Positions 8,134 to 14,922 of a stretch of 50,511 nucleotides of DNA are shown piece by piece. Source of the stretch: Oscillospiraceae bacterium HV4-5-C5C (lineage in GTDB: Bacteria > Bacillota > Clostridia > Saccharofermentanales > Fastidiosipilaceae); contig JAAVLZ010000021.1 of NCBI GenBank assembly GCA_012034405.1, positions 1 to 50,511 on the forward strand, in the 5' to 3' direction. The first letter of the stretch is position 1. Every line of letters starts with the position of its first letter. The notes below the pieces were generated by a model. That model saw only the letters and a program-made list of their open reading frames with translations. It did not search any database and was not told the DNA's origin. The position numbers and the translations under genes were made by a program.

Positions 8134-8258
8134 AAAAATTGCGCCGCCAAGATTCGAAGCACAGCAGCGCAATACATGAACTTGCAGAAAAGCCTGCGGC
8201 AAAAAGCATGGGCAGCCGCATTTCCACAGGAACAGTATACCACAGGGGGCTTTTATGA
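8121..8258 (+). CDS. 45-aa basic protein of unknown function
   Basis: Small open frame of 45 residues, strongly basic at its start (MREIKKLRRQDSKH). It overlaps the end of the preceding gene by 13 bases, and its TGA overlaps the ATG of the replication gene (ATGA), an arrangement typical of translational coupling. GTGGGAG is upstream. I do not recognise the family. Support comes from the overlaps rather than from similarity; without this frame the 120 bases before the replication gene would be untranslated. Confidence 0.5.
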   Translation: MREIKKLRRQDSKHSSAIHELAEKPAAKSMGSRISTGTVYHRGLL

Positions 8259-10504
8259 TCTATATCAGTAAAGGCTATATCAGCAAAAATATGAAAGCGT
8301 TACCCGGGGAAGCGCCGGAAAGCGACCCGCTGCGGGCAATCATGGCAATGAGTTCCCGCCCCGCCATACCCGTTTTGCCAAACAGCGCCCCCAGCAGCAG
8401 TGAATACCTGCAGGCAAAGAATGCTATAGACAATTTTAAGAGAAATAACTATATATACGTGATCAGCGGAGAGATTCGACCCCGCGAAGATGGCGAGTAC
8501 TACCGCGAGAAGAAAGACATTATCAGCCGCGACTTGCTGATAATGGATTTTGACGATTTAGGGCCAATAACGCCTCAAGAGTTCGCGGAACCCCTTCTAC
8601 AATCTGGCAATGAATTTCTTGTATATTGTTCTCCAAAGCATACGAAGGCACACCCCCGCTATCGTTTGATAATGCGGCCTTCTGAGACAATCACGAACGA
8701 AGCAGATTATGCATTAAATCTGAGGTGCATAGCAGACACCATAGGGCTACCGATAGATAAGCAGACGCTTGACTGGCAGCGCCTGATGGGAGCGCCAATT
8801 GAAACTGAAGAGACGTACCCGGCCTATTATCAGCCCGGCCAGTCGTGGCCAGTCCAACACACGCCACAGAATGCCCCACAAGAGACGCTGCAGCTGCTTG
8901 ATGCTGTAGGTACACAGCCTGGCGTCACAGAGGGTGATACGCGCCTCCCTGAGGCCGTAACCCTTATTAGTTCCCAAGCTATGGGCCCTTACAAGTACAT
9001 TCAGGGCGGGGGCATTGTCCAAGAGGGCGAACGAGATAATTCGCTATTCAAGTATGCTTGTGCCCTACGAGGCAAAGATGTACCTTACGCTGACGCGCTG
9101 CAGGAATGCGAACGAGCAAACAATGAACAGTTCCTACCGCCGCTTACTGCTACCGAGGTTCGGAAGAAAGTGGACCAGGCATACAAGTACCCCAGCGGAG
9201 CCGCTGCGGCCTTGAGAAAAATAGTCACAGCCTCAGGCATGAACGATTATGGAATACAAAACAATTTCACCTGGCCTGATGTAAAAGTAACGAAGGACGG
9301 AAACTCGCGTATTTTAGGCACAGTCGAGAACCTAAAGGCGCTACTTAATGCCTATGGTATCAGCTTGTTCTATGAGACCATTCAGCGTCAAGTCGTGATT
9401 CAGCAGGGAAGGAGCAAGGGCTTCTCACCGGCAACCCTTGAGGCTCTGGCCGTAAAAATTTCTGATGACGCTGTAAAGCTTGACATTAGTCAATGGAGCA
9501 GTAACCGAGTTATAGAGCTTTTAACATTCATTGCAAGACAAAACGAACGGAATATTCCGCTGGAGAGACTGCAGGAGGCCGTCAACGACTACCCTGAGGA
9601 TTCCAGCGAGCTTGAGAAGCTATATTCTGCATTCAGCTTCACAGACGGCGAGAAGCCGCACTATCGCGCGCTGCTTGAGAAGTGGCTGATACAGGCCTGC
9701 GCGCTGCTTGAAAACGACAAAGGCACCTATGGCGCGCAAGGCGCACTGACGCTGCAGGGACCACAGGGCATAGGTAAAACGCATTTAGGCAGGCTCTTAT
9801 GTTCACCATTCGGCGAAGATTACTATCAGGAAGGTCTTTCCTTTGATGGCTTTAAGGATAAGCTTCTGCAAGCGACTTCTGGTGTTATCTGTGAATTAGG
9901 CGAGGCCGGTAGGAGCTTTAAGGACCTGAACTATCTAAAAGCTACGCTTTCAGCGACTAAGGACACAGAGCGGCGGCCATATGCCCGTCTGGCTGAAACG
10001 TTCCCCCGCCGGACTTCATTCATCCTGACGGTTAATGACGCAGACTTTTTAACGGATGATCAGAACCGGCGCTTCTGGATACTGCCGCTGAAGGCCATTG
10101 ACTGGCCTACCCTTAATAGCGTGAACTTTCCGGCCTTGTGGGCAGAAGCGTACAGGCGCTGGCGAGCCGGAGGGCTGGCTGCCTTCACGCTCACTGCGGA
10201 AGAGAAACAGGCAAACGCAGGCATGACAAGCGAGCACCGGAGCTATACACCGGAAGAGATAGCGCTGCAGGACAGGCTGGACTGGAGCGCTGACAGAGAC
10301 CGCTGGCAATGGCGCACAGCAACGGATATCGCTGATGCCATAGGCTTGCGTCCAGATCAGAACCAATATACAGGCCGAGGCCTGCGAAAGATGGGCTATC
10401 GGAAAGACTGCTGGCAGCGGCCAGTTAGAATCTTGCGCGGACGCTCAGAATACTTAGTTCCCCCTGCGTTAGGCTATCAGCCATTTCCCCGCTTTGATTA
10501 TTGA
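8255..10504 (+). CDS. primase-helicase-like replication protein (AEP-type primase / PriCT / VirE domain)
   Basis: Probable replication initiator of the element, 749 aa. Domains in order: an N-terminal primase-polymerase-like region (about 20-200) with LLIMDFDD, whose Asp98/Asp100 look like the metal-binding DxD, and a following YCSPKHTKAHPRYRLIM strand with conserved His and Arg; a PriCT-like linker (about 255-315, RDNSLFKYA to VRKKVDQAY); and a virulence-associated E type P-loop domain (about 470-690) with Walker A GPQGIGKTH (Lys508), an acidic GVICELGE strand and the NDADFLTDDQNRRFW sensor segment. A short C-terminal basic region follows (about 700-749). Relatives are common in prophages and satellites, where they act beside a replication origin; the origin-like repeat at 10608-10735 is just downstream. 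Confidence 0.88.
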   Translation: MIYISKGYISKNMKALPGEAPESDPLRAIMAMSSRPAIPVLPNSAPSSSEYLQAKNAIDNFKRNNYIYVISGEIRPREDGEYYREKKDIISRDLLIMDFDDLGPITPQEFAEPLLQSGNEFLVYCSPKHTKAHPRYRLIMRPSETITNEADYALNLRCIADTIGLPIDKQTLDWQRLMGAPIETEETYPAYYQPGQSWPVQHTPQNAPQETLQLLDAVGTQPGVTEGDTRLPEAVTLISSQAMGPYKYIQGGGIVQEGERDNSLFKYACALRGKDVPYADALQECERANNEQFLPPLTATEVRKKVDQAYKYPSGAAAALRKIVTASGMNDYGIQNNFTWPDVKVTKDGNSRILGTVENLKALLNAYGISLFYETIQRQVVIQQGRSKGFSPATLEALAVKISDDAVKLDISQWSSNRVIELLTFIARQNERNIPLERLQEAVNDYPEDSSELEKLYSAFSFTDGEKPHYRALLEKWLIQACALLENDKGTYGAQGALTLQGPQGIGKTHLGRLLCSPFGEDYYQEGLSFDGFKDKLLQATSGVICELGEAGRSFKDLNYLKATLSATKDTERRPYARLAETFPRRTSFILTVNDADFLTDDQNRRFWILPLKAIDWPTLNSVNFPALWAEAYRRWRAGGLAAFTLTAEEKQANAGMTSEHRSYTPEEIALQDRLDWSADRDRWQWRTATDIADAIGLRPDQNQYTGRGLRKMGYRKDCWQRPVRILRGRSEYLVPPALGYQPFPRFDY

Positions 10505-10549
10505 TTATATCTATCTTTTGCCTTTTTAGGGCTAGCAAAGGGGCACAAT

Positions 10550-10573
10550 GGAGCAGCTTTTCCACGCTGCTCC
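10550..10573. repeat. perfect 8-bp hairpin after the replication gene
   Basis: GGAGCAGC (10550-10557) and GCTGCTCC (10566-10573) around an 8-base loop. No T tract on either strand, so it is not a standard terminator. It may belong to the adjacent origin-like region. Confidence 0.5.
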
Positions 10574-10607
10574 ACCCAATATAAGCCCAGTATAAAGGCC
10601 TTATAGC

Positions 10608-10735
10608 CTATGTGGTGGGCTAGGTGATATGAATTTATCCAAGAGTTATATAAAAATATTTTGATTGCTATATCTGCATATAACCTTCTATATAAGTCTT
10701 TTGCCAATTCCACCACCACCTGCCCCACCATATAG
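10608..10735. other. candidate replication origin of the element
   Basis: A 21-bp G-rich site at 10608-10628 recurs inverted at 10735-10715 (17 of 21 bases match). Between them are 86 AT-rich bases. Staphylococcal island origins are built this way: initiator-binding repeats on both sides of an AT-rich melting region, close to the rep/primase gene. It begins 104 bases after the primase/VirE gene. Function is inferred. Confidence 0.5.
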
Positions 10736-10739
10736 CTCT

Positions 10740-11210
10740 AAAGCACTATGTTATCAACGTTTCGGCGTGGTTGACTAAATATAAAAATAGCCCAGACCAA
10801 GCCCTAAGTTGAACTTAGGATGCAGCGGCCTATGGTAGAGAGCCGCAGCCGGAAAGGAGACATGAATATATGGATTGTCTGAAGAAGCCGCCTGAATCAA
10901 GCCTGGCAGCTTTTGATCACGGCAAAGGTATCCGCAATTTAGAATCTAGGTTGAATCTAGGGTTACACGGCTGGACACTTTCCGGCCGGGGGCCGCCACA
11001 CAAAAAAGCATGGACTATATGGGCTCAGTAGTAGAGACCCCACCACGGCTAAGCCACAAGTAGGGGAGGTACACAAATAGATTCCCCGGACGCAAAATGA
11101 CGAACAGAAGCCGATGGGTCCGCGAAACACGGATTCATCAAGAACCAAGCAGGGCACGATATATCAGATGCAGCAGCTTGAGAACATGGACTTAAAGGAG
11201 AAAAAACGAT
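10740..11210. other. 470-base stretch without a recognised gene
   Basis: No protein family is recognisable here. It holds one short open frame with a ribosome site (10870-11031) and another of about 32 codons from 11097, neither convincing. The rightward operon must be transcribed across it to reach 11211 unless there is an unseen promoter. A packaging site or regulatory RNA is possible but not shown. Confidence 0.5.
10870..11031 (+). CDS. hypothetical 53-aa protein (weak)
   Basis: ATG at 10870 is preceded by AGGAG (10855-10859), 10 bases away, and the frame runs 53 codons (starts MDCLKKPPESSLAAF). Composition (Gly, Pro and Trp late in the chain) is not clearly protein-like and no family is recognised. 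An ATG at 10862 in another frame stops after six codons. Listed because it is the only frame with a ribosome site in the gap. Confidence 0.25.
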   Translation: MDCLKKPPESSLAAFDHGKGIRNLESRLNLGLHGWTLSGRGPPHKKAWTIWAQ

Positions 11211-11516
11211 ATGACTATTAAAGCCTATTCCGATTCATTGATTATTCTATTCGACAACGAGAGCGCGGAGCAGCAGCAGCCCCCTGCAGCCGTTCTGGAC
11301 GCAGTGAGAAGAACATATGGTTCCAGCACCAAGAAACTGGCCGAGAGCCTGCTAAGCGACCTGGTGAAGGCTGGTGCAGGCGAGAAAACTATTTCCCTGT
11401 TTTTTGCCATTGCCTACGAGTGGGGCCGGTCAAAAGGGAAGAGGCGAACACACAAGGTCCCGGCTAAGAATGCGCAGCCGGCCGCCAATACAAACGAGGA
11501 GGAAAAACAATCATGA
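11211..11516 (+). CDS. unknown small protein A, paralogue of its neighbour
   Basis: 101-aa protein with no family I recognise. It shares a common plan with the next gene: an N-terminal strand with Ser-Asp-x-(L/V)-I, a PPA segment followed by a helix ending near Tyr-x-Ser-(S)-T, a middle helix, and the nearly identical segment FAIAYEWGR followed by GK and basic residues. The C-terminal 25 residues are a low-complexity Lys/Asn/Glu tail. AGGAG precedes the ATG. Its TGA overlaps the ATG of the next gene (ATGA), so the two are translationally coupled. Position between replication and capsid genes suggests a satellite-specific function such as helper interference or regulation, which is a guess. 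Confidence 0.72.
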   Translation: MTIKAYSDSLIILFDNESAEQQQPPAAVLDAVRRTYGSSTKKLAESLLSDLVKAGAGEKTISLFFAIAYEWGRSKGKRRTHKVPAKNAQPAANTNEEEKQS

Positions 11517-11785
11517 CAGTAGGAAGGACAAGCGATAATAGCGTAATCTTCATACAGCTTGAAGAACCAGACACGAACGCTAAGAGACCACCAGCGGAAG
11601 CACTTAAGGGCCTAGCAAAAGCCTACCCTTCTACAACATTAGAAAAAATAGAGGCCATATTGTGGGACCAGATGCAGCGGCCGCATGGCGGCCCTACTTA
11701 TTCGTTAATATCGTTATTTGCCATTGCCTACGAGTGGGGAAGAATTAACGGCAAAAAGAGCAGAAAGCGCAGGAGCAAGGATTGA
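11513..11785 (+). CDS. unknown small protein B, paralogue of its neighbour
   Basis: 90-aa protein, tandem paralogue of the gene before it: SDNSVIFIQLEEP at the start, PPAEALKGL, a Tyr-Pro-Ser-Thr-Thr turn, then SLFAIAYEWGR and a basic end (GKKSRKRRSKD). The basic tail and the conserved aromatic YEW motif could fit nucleic-acid or protein binding, but no family is recognised. It begins inside the stop codon of protein A with GAGGAGG upstream. About 160 non-coding bases separate it from the scaffold gene, so it probably ends this transcription unit. Confidence 0.72.
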   Translation: MTVGRTSDNSVIFIQLEEPDTNAKRPPAEALKGLAKAYPSTTLEKIEAILWDQMQRPHGGPTYSLISLFAIAYEWGRINGKKSRKRRSKD

Positions 11786-11948
11786 AGCAAACTGCCAGAA
11801 AAAATATACTCACAATTGCGTTACATTATCACCGTAATTATATGCAGTTCATCCAGTTTAAGCAAAGAGTAACCAGCAGTAGTATAATAGAATTACATGT
11901 TAACACATGGCAGCGCTGCACACCAGCAGTTTAAAAAAGGAGTAACAC
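11786..11948 (+). promoter_or_regulatory. probable promoter region of the capsid genes
   Basis: A perfect TATAAT at 11883-11888 has no good -35 box 16-18 bases upstream (AAGCAA is found), as in activator-dependent late promoters. A 10-bp palindrome GCAGCGCTGC lies near 11909-11918, downstream of it. GGAG precedes the scaffold ATG. Confidence 0.45.
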
Positions 11949-12404
11949 ATGGAAGACGAACAGAAAAACGCCCAGAGCATTGATGAAACTGAAACCGCCG
12001 ATACTCAGCAGGAAAACGCTGAACGCCAATTCACACAGGAAGAAGTTGACCGTATCATTGCGGATAGGTTGAAGCGAGTTAATGAGGACACTATCATTCA
12101 GAAAAACACCGAGTTGACCGAAAGGCAAGCCGCGATTGAAGCGGAAGCTGCGGAACTGGAACAGCGCGAGAACCTTCTGGCATGCCGTTCATTCCTGATT
12201 GATAAAAGTTATTCTCAGGAGCTTCTGGACATTATCGACACAACCAACCCAAAAGAATTTATGAGAAAAGCGGATATAGTCTATAGCTTGACAGCTTCTC
12301 AGCGGCCAGCCCCGCTCTTGAAGTCAACAGAGCCTATAGAACATGACCTTTCTAGCGCATTTAAGGGACCTGTGAGGCATACCCCGCAAGCGATAGGGCG
12401 ATAG
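11949..12404 (+). CDS. phage capsid scaffolding protein (DUF4355-like)
   Basis: 151-aa protein with the standard features of tailed-phage scaffolds: an acidic, Gln/Glu-rich N-terminus, the segment FTQEEVDRIIADRLKR that is typical of the DUF4355 scaffold family, a long charged coiled coil (about 28-80), and a less charged C-terminal part that normally touches the coat protein. Scaffolds guide assembly of the procapsid and help set its size. It is directly followed by the coat protein gene (40-base gap), the usual pairing. AAGGAG lies before the ATG. Size is slightly short for the family (often 180-200 aa). Confidence 0.8.
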   Translation: MEDEQKNAQSIDETETADTQQENAERQFTQEEVDRIIADRLKRVNEDTIIQKNTELTERQAAIEAEAAELEQRENLLACRSFLIDKSYSQELLDIIDTTNPKEFMRKADIVYSLTASQRPAPLLKSTEPIEHDLSSAFKGPVRHTPQAIGR

Positions 12405-12444
12405 GCTATCAAAACTAGAGATATCCGCTAAAGGAGATATTTTT

Positions 12445-13290
12445 ATGAGTATTGATTTAGCAAAAAAGTATTCGTCCAACGTGGACGAGCTATTCACCGC
12501 AGAGAGCAAGAAAGCGCTTCTGACAAACACTGATTACGACTGGACCGGAGCGCACACGGTTGTGGTATATAAGCTTTCTACTGTAGAAATGCAGGATTAT
12601 GCGCGCAACGTTCCCAAGGACAGCAGCGACCCGGAGAGCATAAGCCGGTATGGCAAGCTGTTTGACCTTGACGCGACAACTCAAGAAATGATGTTGACAC
12701 GCGACCGATCATTTATTTTTAATGTAGACCGGCTGGACGTTGACGAGACCGAAGGCAGCTTAGAAGCTGCTCAGGCGCTTGCCAGGCAACTGCGCGAGAA
12801 GGTAGTTCCAGAAGTGGACACCTATACCTTTGGTAAAATTGTAGCAGGCGCGGGCATTGTAGCTACGGCTGAGCCCCTGACGGAAGCAAACGTATATTCA
12901 GCCATTTTAGCTGGTTCTGAGGCACTGGACGATAAGGAAGTACCAGAGACCGAGCGAGTGTTGATGGTAACGCCTGCCGTCTATACCATGCTTAAGAAGG
13001 CAACGGAGTTCGACAACACGGACATTGGAGCAGACCTGAAACTGAATGGCGTAATCGGTATACTTGACGGAATGCAAGTTATAAAGGTTCCGGCTACACG
13101 GTTACCGGATAAATTTGGTTTTGTTATAGCACATCCGTCCGCGACAGTAGCGCCCGTGAAGCTGGAAGATTACCACGTCCACAATGACACACCGCTAAGC
13201 AGCGGCTCTATTGTTACCGGTCGTATTTGCTATGATGCTTTCGTCCTGGATAACAAAAAGAACGGAATTTATTACCAGCCTTTAGCCTAA
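12445..13290 (+). CDS. phage major capsid protein
   Basis: 281-aa coat protein, recognised by its position after the scaffold gene and its similarity in layout to coat proteins of Firmicute siphophages: N-terminal MSIDLAKKYSSNVDELF, a middle region with MVTPAVYTMLKKATEF, a GVIGILDGMQVIKVPATRLP strand pair, and a C-terminal GRICYDAFVLDNKKNGIYY that matches the usual end of these proteins. No delta domain or prohead protease is present, so the separate scaffold probably replaces them. AAAGGAGAT precedes the ATG. It is the last gene of the element; no portal, connector or tail gene follows before the right att site. Confidence 0.8.
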   Translation: MSIDLAKKYSSNVDELFTAESKKALLTNTDYDWTGAHTVVVYKLSTVEMQDYARNVPKDSSDPESISRYGKLFDLDATTQEMMLTRDRSFIFNVDRLDVDETEGSLEAAQALARQLREKVVPEVDTYTFGKIVAGAGIVATAEPLTEANVYSAILAGSEALDDKEVPETERVLMVTPAVYTMLKKATEFDNTDIGADLKLNGVIGILDGMQVIKVPATRLPDKFGFVIAHPSATVAPVKLEDYHVHNDTPLSSGSIVTGRICYDAFVLDNKKNGIYYQPLA

Positions 13291-13330
13291 CTGTTTTCTC
13301 TAACGGAGAGGAACGGGGCCAGCACATGCG

Positions 13331-13354
13331 GAGCGCTTCATTCGTGAGGCGCTC
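13331..13354 (+). terminator. hairpin after the capsid gene
   Basis: A 10-bp stem (13331-13340 with 13345-13354, one G-U pair) closed by a TTCG tetraloop, 40 bases after the stop codon. The following bases (TTGCTG) are only weakly T-rich, so termination may be partial. Confidence 0.5.
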
Positions 13355-13433
13355 TTGCTGTACCGGGGGGGATACCTCCCCCTCCCCCTTGCGCTCTGAC
13401 CTTCACGCCGTCACTGTACAAATTTTCTCACGC

Positions 13434-13457
13434 CAAAAAGCCCCCAAAGGTGAGGGC
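13434..13457 (-). terminator. minus-strand terminator near the right end
   Basis: Read leftward, GCCCTC-ACCTTT-GGGGGC forms a 6-bp stem followed by five T. It would stop transcription entering the element from tmRNA read-through. Confidence 0.5.
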
Positions 13458-13494
13458 CTGAGTTTACCGGCTAAAAACTTGCTCTATTTGGAAT

Positions 13495-13513
13495 TAGTAT
13501 CAAACTAGTATCA
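13495..13513. repeat. right pair of putative integrase arm sites
   Basis: TAGTATCA at 13495-13502 and 13506-13513, the same octamers and 11-base period as at the left end. Confidence 0.65.
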
Positions 13514-13520
13514 ATGACAT

Positions 13521-13555
13521 AAGAAAAGCCCTGAAACATAGGCGTTTCAGGGCTT
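13521..13555 (-). terminator. intrinsic terminator of tmRNA
   Basis: GCCCTGAAA/TTTCAGGGC stem (13528-13536 with 13545-13553) with the T-rich tail on the minus strand, directly after the tmRNA CCA end. A copy is present in attL. Confidence 0.85.
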
Positions 13556-13573
13556 CATGGTGGAGACGAGGAG
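13521..13573. repeat. attR: right 53-bp direct repeat
   Basis: Identical to 5797-5849. It covers the tmRNA terminator and the last 16 bases of ssrA including CCA, so integration leaves tmRNA with an intact 3' end and terminator. Confidence 0.93.
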
Positions 13574-13957
13574 AATCGAACTCCTGTCCAAAGCTATATT
13601 CACAGAACTTTCTCCGAGTGCATACGATTTTTATTGAATTCCCTTCAGAAGACAAAAACCGTCAAACGTTTCCTCCGGTAGCTCCTGTTGCCAGTCAGGC
13701 TGCGGAGCAGAACCTGACTCATTCACACCTTTGACCTCCCCGGTATTAAGGTCTGCCAACTGACATCAGTAAACCATCCTGCAGATCAGACGGGCTGATG
13801 GCGTAGCTTAAATTAAGCTGCGCAAGCGTAGCTGGGAGCAGCTACATAAGAATTATCTTTTGCAATTACTTGCGTTTCCCGTTTTTTAAAGTGGCCAACG
13901 AGAATCCACTACTCGCTTATTCTGCTTCAACGACCCTGTCGAAACCAGTACGTCCCC
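13558..13957 (-). ncRNA. ssrA: tmRNA (transfer-messenger RNA)
   Basis: About 400 nt. The ends form the tRNA-Ala-like acceptor stem: 5' GGGGACG pairs with CGTCTCC before ACCA. The 5' part has the conserved GTACTGGTTTCGACAGGG and the 3' part has a T arm (GGAG-TTCGATT-CTCC). The tag frame runs from 13863 to 13813 on the minus strand and reads AKDNSYVAAPSYACAA, then TAA, with the resume codon GCA. tmRNA with SmpB rescues stalled ribosomes and marks the broken protein for ClpXP. Its 3' end is the integration site of the satellite-like element. Confidence 0.96.
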
Positions 13958-13983
13958 ATACTGGAGCTCCCTTTTGCTGAAAT

Positions 13984-14012
13984 ATTATATCATGCTTCTG
14001 GCGGAAATACAA
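13984..14012 (-). promoter_or_regulatory. promoter of tmRNA
   Basis: Read on the minus strand: TTGTAT (14012-14007), 17 bases, TATAAT (13989-13984). It overlaps the end of the lipid kinase gene. Confidence 0.6.
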
Positions 14013-14922
14013 AATCCAGGGCATGATAAATGTTCGTGACCCTGGCGTTCAGGAGGTCACCGGCAATTTCACCATCCACAGTCCAGGCCACCGGATTATC
14101 AAAACTGAAAGTCAGATCCTTGCAGCTGAAAAAAAGAATATTTTTATCGGAATAATCCTGGTTCATCAGTTTGGCCAGCATAGTCGGTGTTTCAATAGGG
14201 CTGGCAGGTTGCTTAATCAGCATACATTCAAAGAGCCCGTCATCCATTTTTACATCTTCTTCAGACAGTTGCAGCATGCCGCCGATCGAAGTGGAATTGC
14301 TGACCGCGCCAAAAATCAACGGTGTATTTAATTCGCCACTATCCCAGGTTACTTTTACGGGAATTGGTTTGATAGAGGGCAGGCTGCGCAACCCCTCCAG
14401 AAAATATGCAACATGACCTAAATTTTGCTTCAGCTGTCTGGGCGTGCCGGTAGCGACCTGGGTAAAGGCTCCAAAAGACGCGACATAAGCAAAGTACTTA
14501 TGATTGAGGCAGCCAGCGTCAAGCGTCCCGACCTGACCATACAGGATCTGGCGCGCGGCCAGGGGAAAATCATCAATCGGCAGACCCAGGGTGCGGGCAA
14601 AGTCACAAGTGGTTCCAGCAGCAATATAACCCAGGATTGGGCGGTGCTCCAGCTGCAATAAGCTGTCAATCACCTGATTCAGCGTACCATCTCCACCCAT
14701 GCATATTAAGAGATCACAGTCCTGTGCCAGTTCCGCGATAAGCTGGTGCATCTGCTCAGGCGGTACGGTCTGCACGACTTTAAGCACGTGCCCTTCAGCG
14801 GTCAGTTCTTCAATGACATCAGTTACTGCGCTGCTGCCTTTAAAGCTGCCGGCAAAGTAATTTATGAGCAAAACAATCCGGGTGGACCGGTCAGATAATT
14901 TGCCTGAGCTTTTACTCGTCAT
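13990..14922 (-). CDS. diacylglycerol/lipid kinase (YegS/BmrU family)
   Basis: 310-aa kinase of the DAGK catalytic family, which phosphorylates diacylglycerol or related lipids at the inner membrane face to recycle lipid headgroup turnover. Visible motifs: the N-terminal INYFAGSFKG phosphate-binding segment, the nucleotide-binding MGGDGTLNQVIDSLL, the AAGTTCDFART segment and the acidic KMDDGLFECMLIK in the C-terminal beta domain. GGAGG stands before the ATG, inside the end of the upstream pseudouridine synthase gene (11-base overlap), so the two are co-transcribed. The stop codon is 32 bases before tmRNA and overlaps its promoter. Confidence 0.9.
   Translation of the reverse strand: MTSKSSGKLSDRSTRIVLLINYFAGSFKGSSAVTDVIEELTAEGHVLKVVQTVPPEQMHQLIAELAQDCDLLICMGGDGTLNQVIDSLLQLEHRPILGYIAAGTTCDFARTLGLPIDDFPLAARQILYGQVGTLDAGCLNHKYFAYVASFGAFTQVATGTPRQLKQNLGHVAYFLEGLRSLPSIKPIPVKVTWDSGELNTPLIFGAVSNSTSIGGMLQLSEEDVKMDDGLFECMLIKQPASPIETPTMLAKLMNQDYSDKNILFFSCKDLTFSFDNPVAWTVDGEIAGDLLNARVTNIYHALDFVFPPEA

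Larger units (their letters stand above)
5797..13573. mobile_element. phage-satellite-like integrative element in the 3' end of ssrA
   Basis: Perfect 53-bp direct repeats at 5797-5849 and 13521-13573 bracket 7.7 kb. The right copy contains the last 16 bases of the tmRNA gene plus its terminator, so the target is the ssrA 3' end and the gene stays intact at the right. Gene order: integrase and repressor leftward; Cro-like, small HTH, a 45-aa gene, primase/VirE replication protein, origin-like region, two paralogous small genes, scaffold and major capsid protein rightward. No portal, terminase, protease, tail, lysis or conjugation gene is present. The order int-repressor | cro-xis-rep-ori-morphogenesis is that of phage-inducible chromosomal islands. 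A decayed prophage is the alternative, but no gene of the element is visibly broken. Confidence 0.88.

Noticed and set aside
10963-11157. 64-codon minus-strand frame in the non-coding part of the element
   Set aside because: Opposite to operon direction, no ribosome site, Cys/Trp-rich composition unlike a real protein.
13326-13508. 60-codon frame between the capsid gene and attR
   Set aside because: Spans a strong hairpin, the G/C palindrome and a minus-strand terminator, lacks a ribosome site and has unlikely composition.
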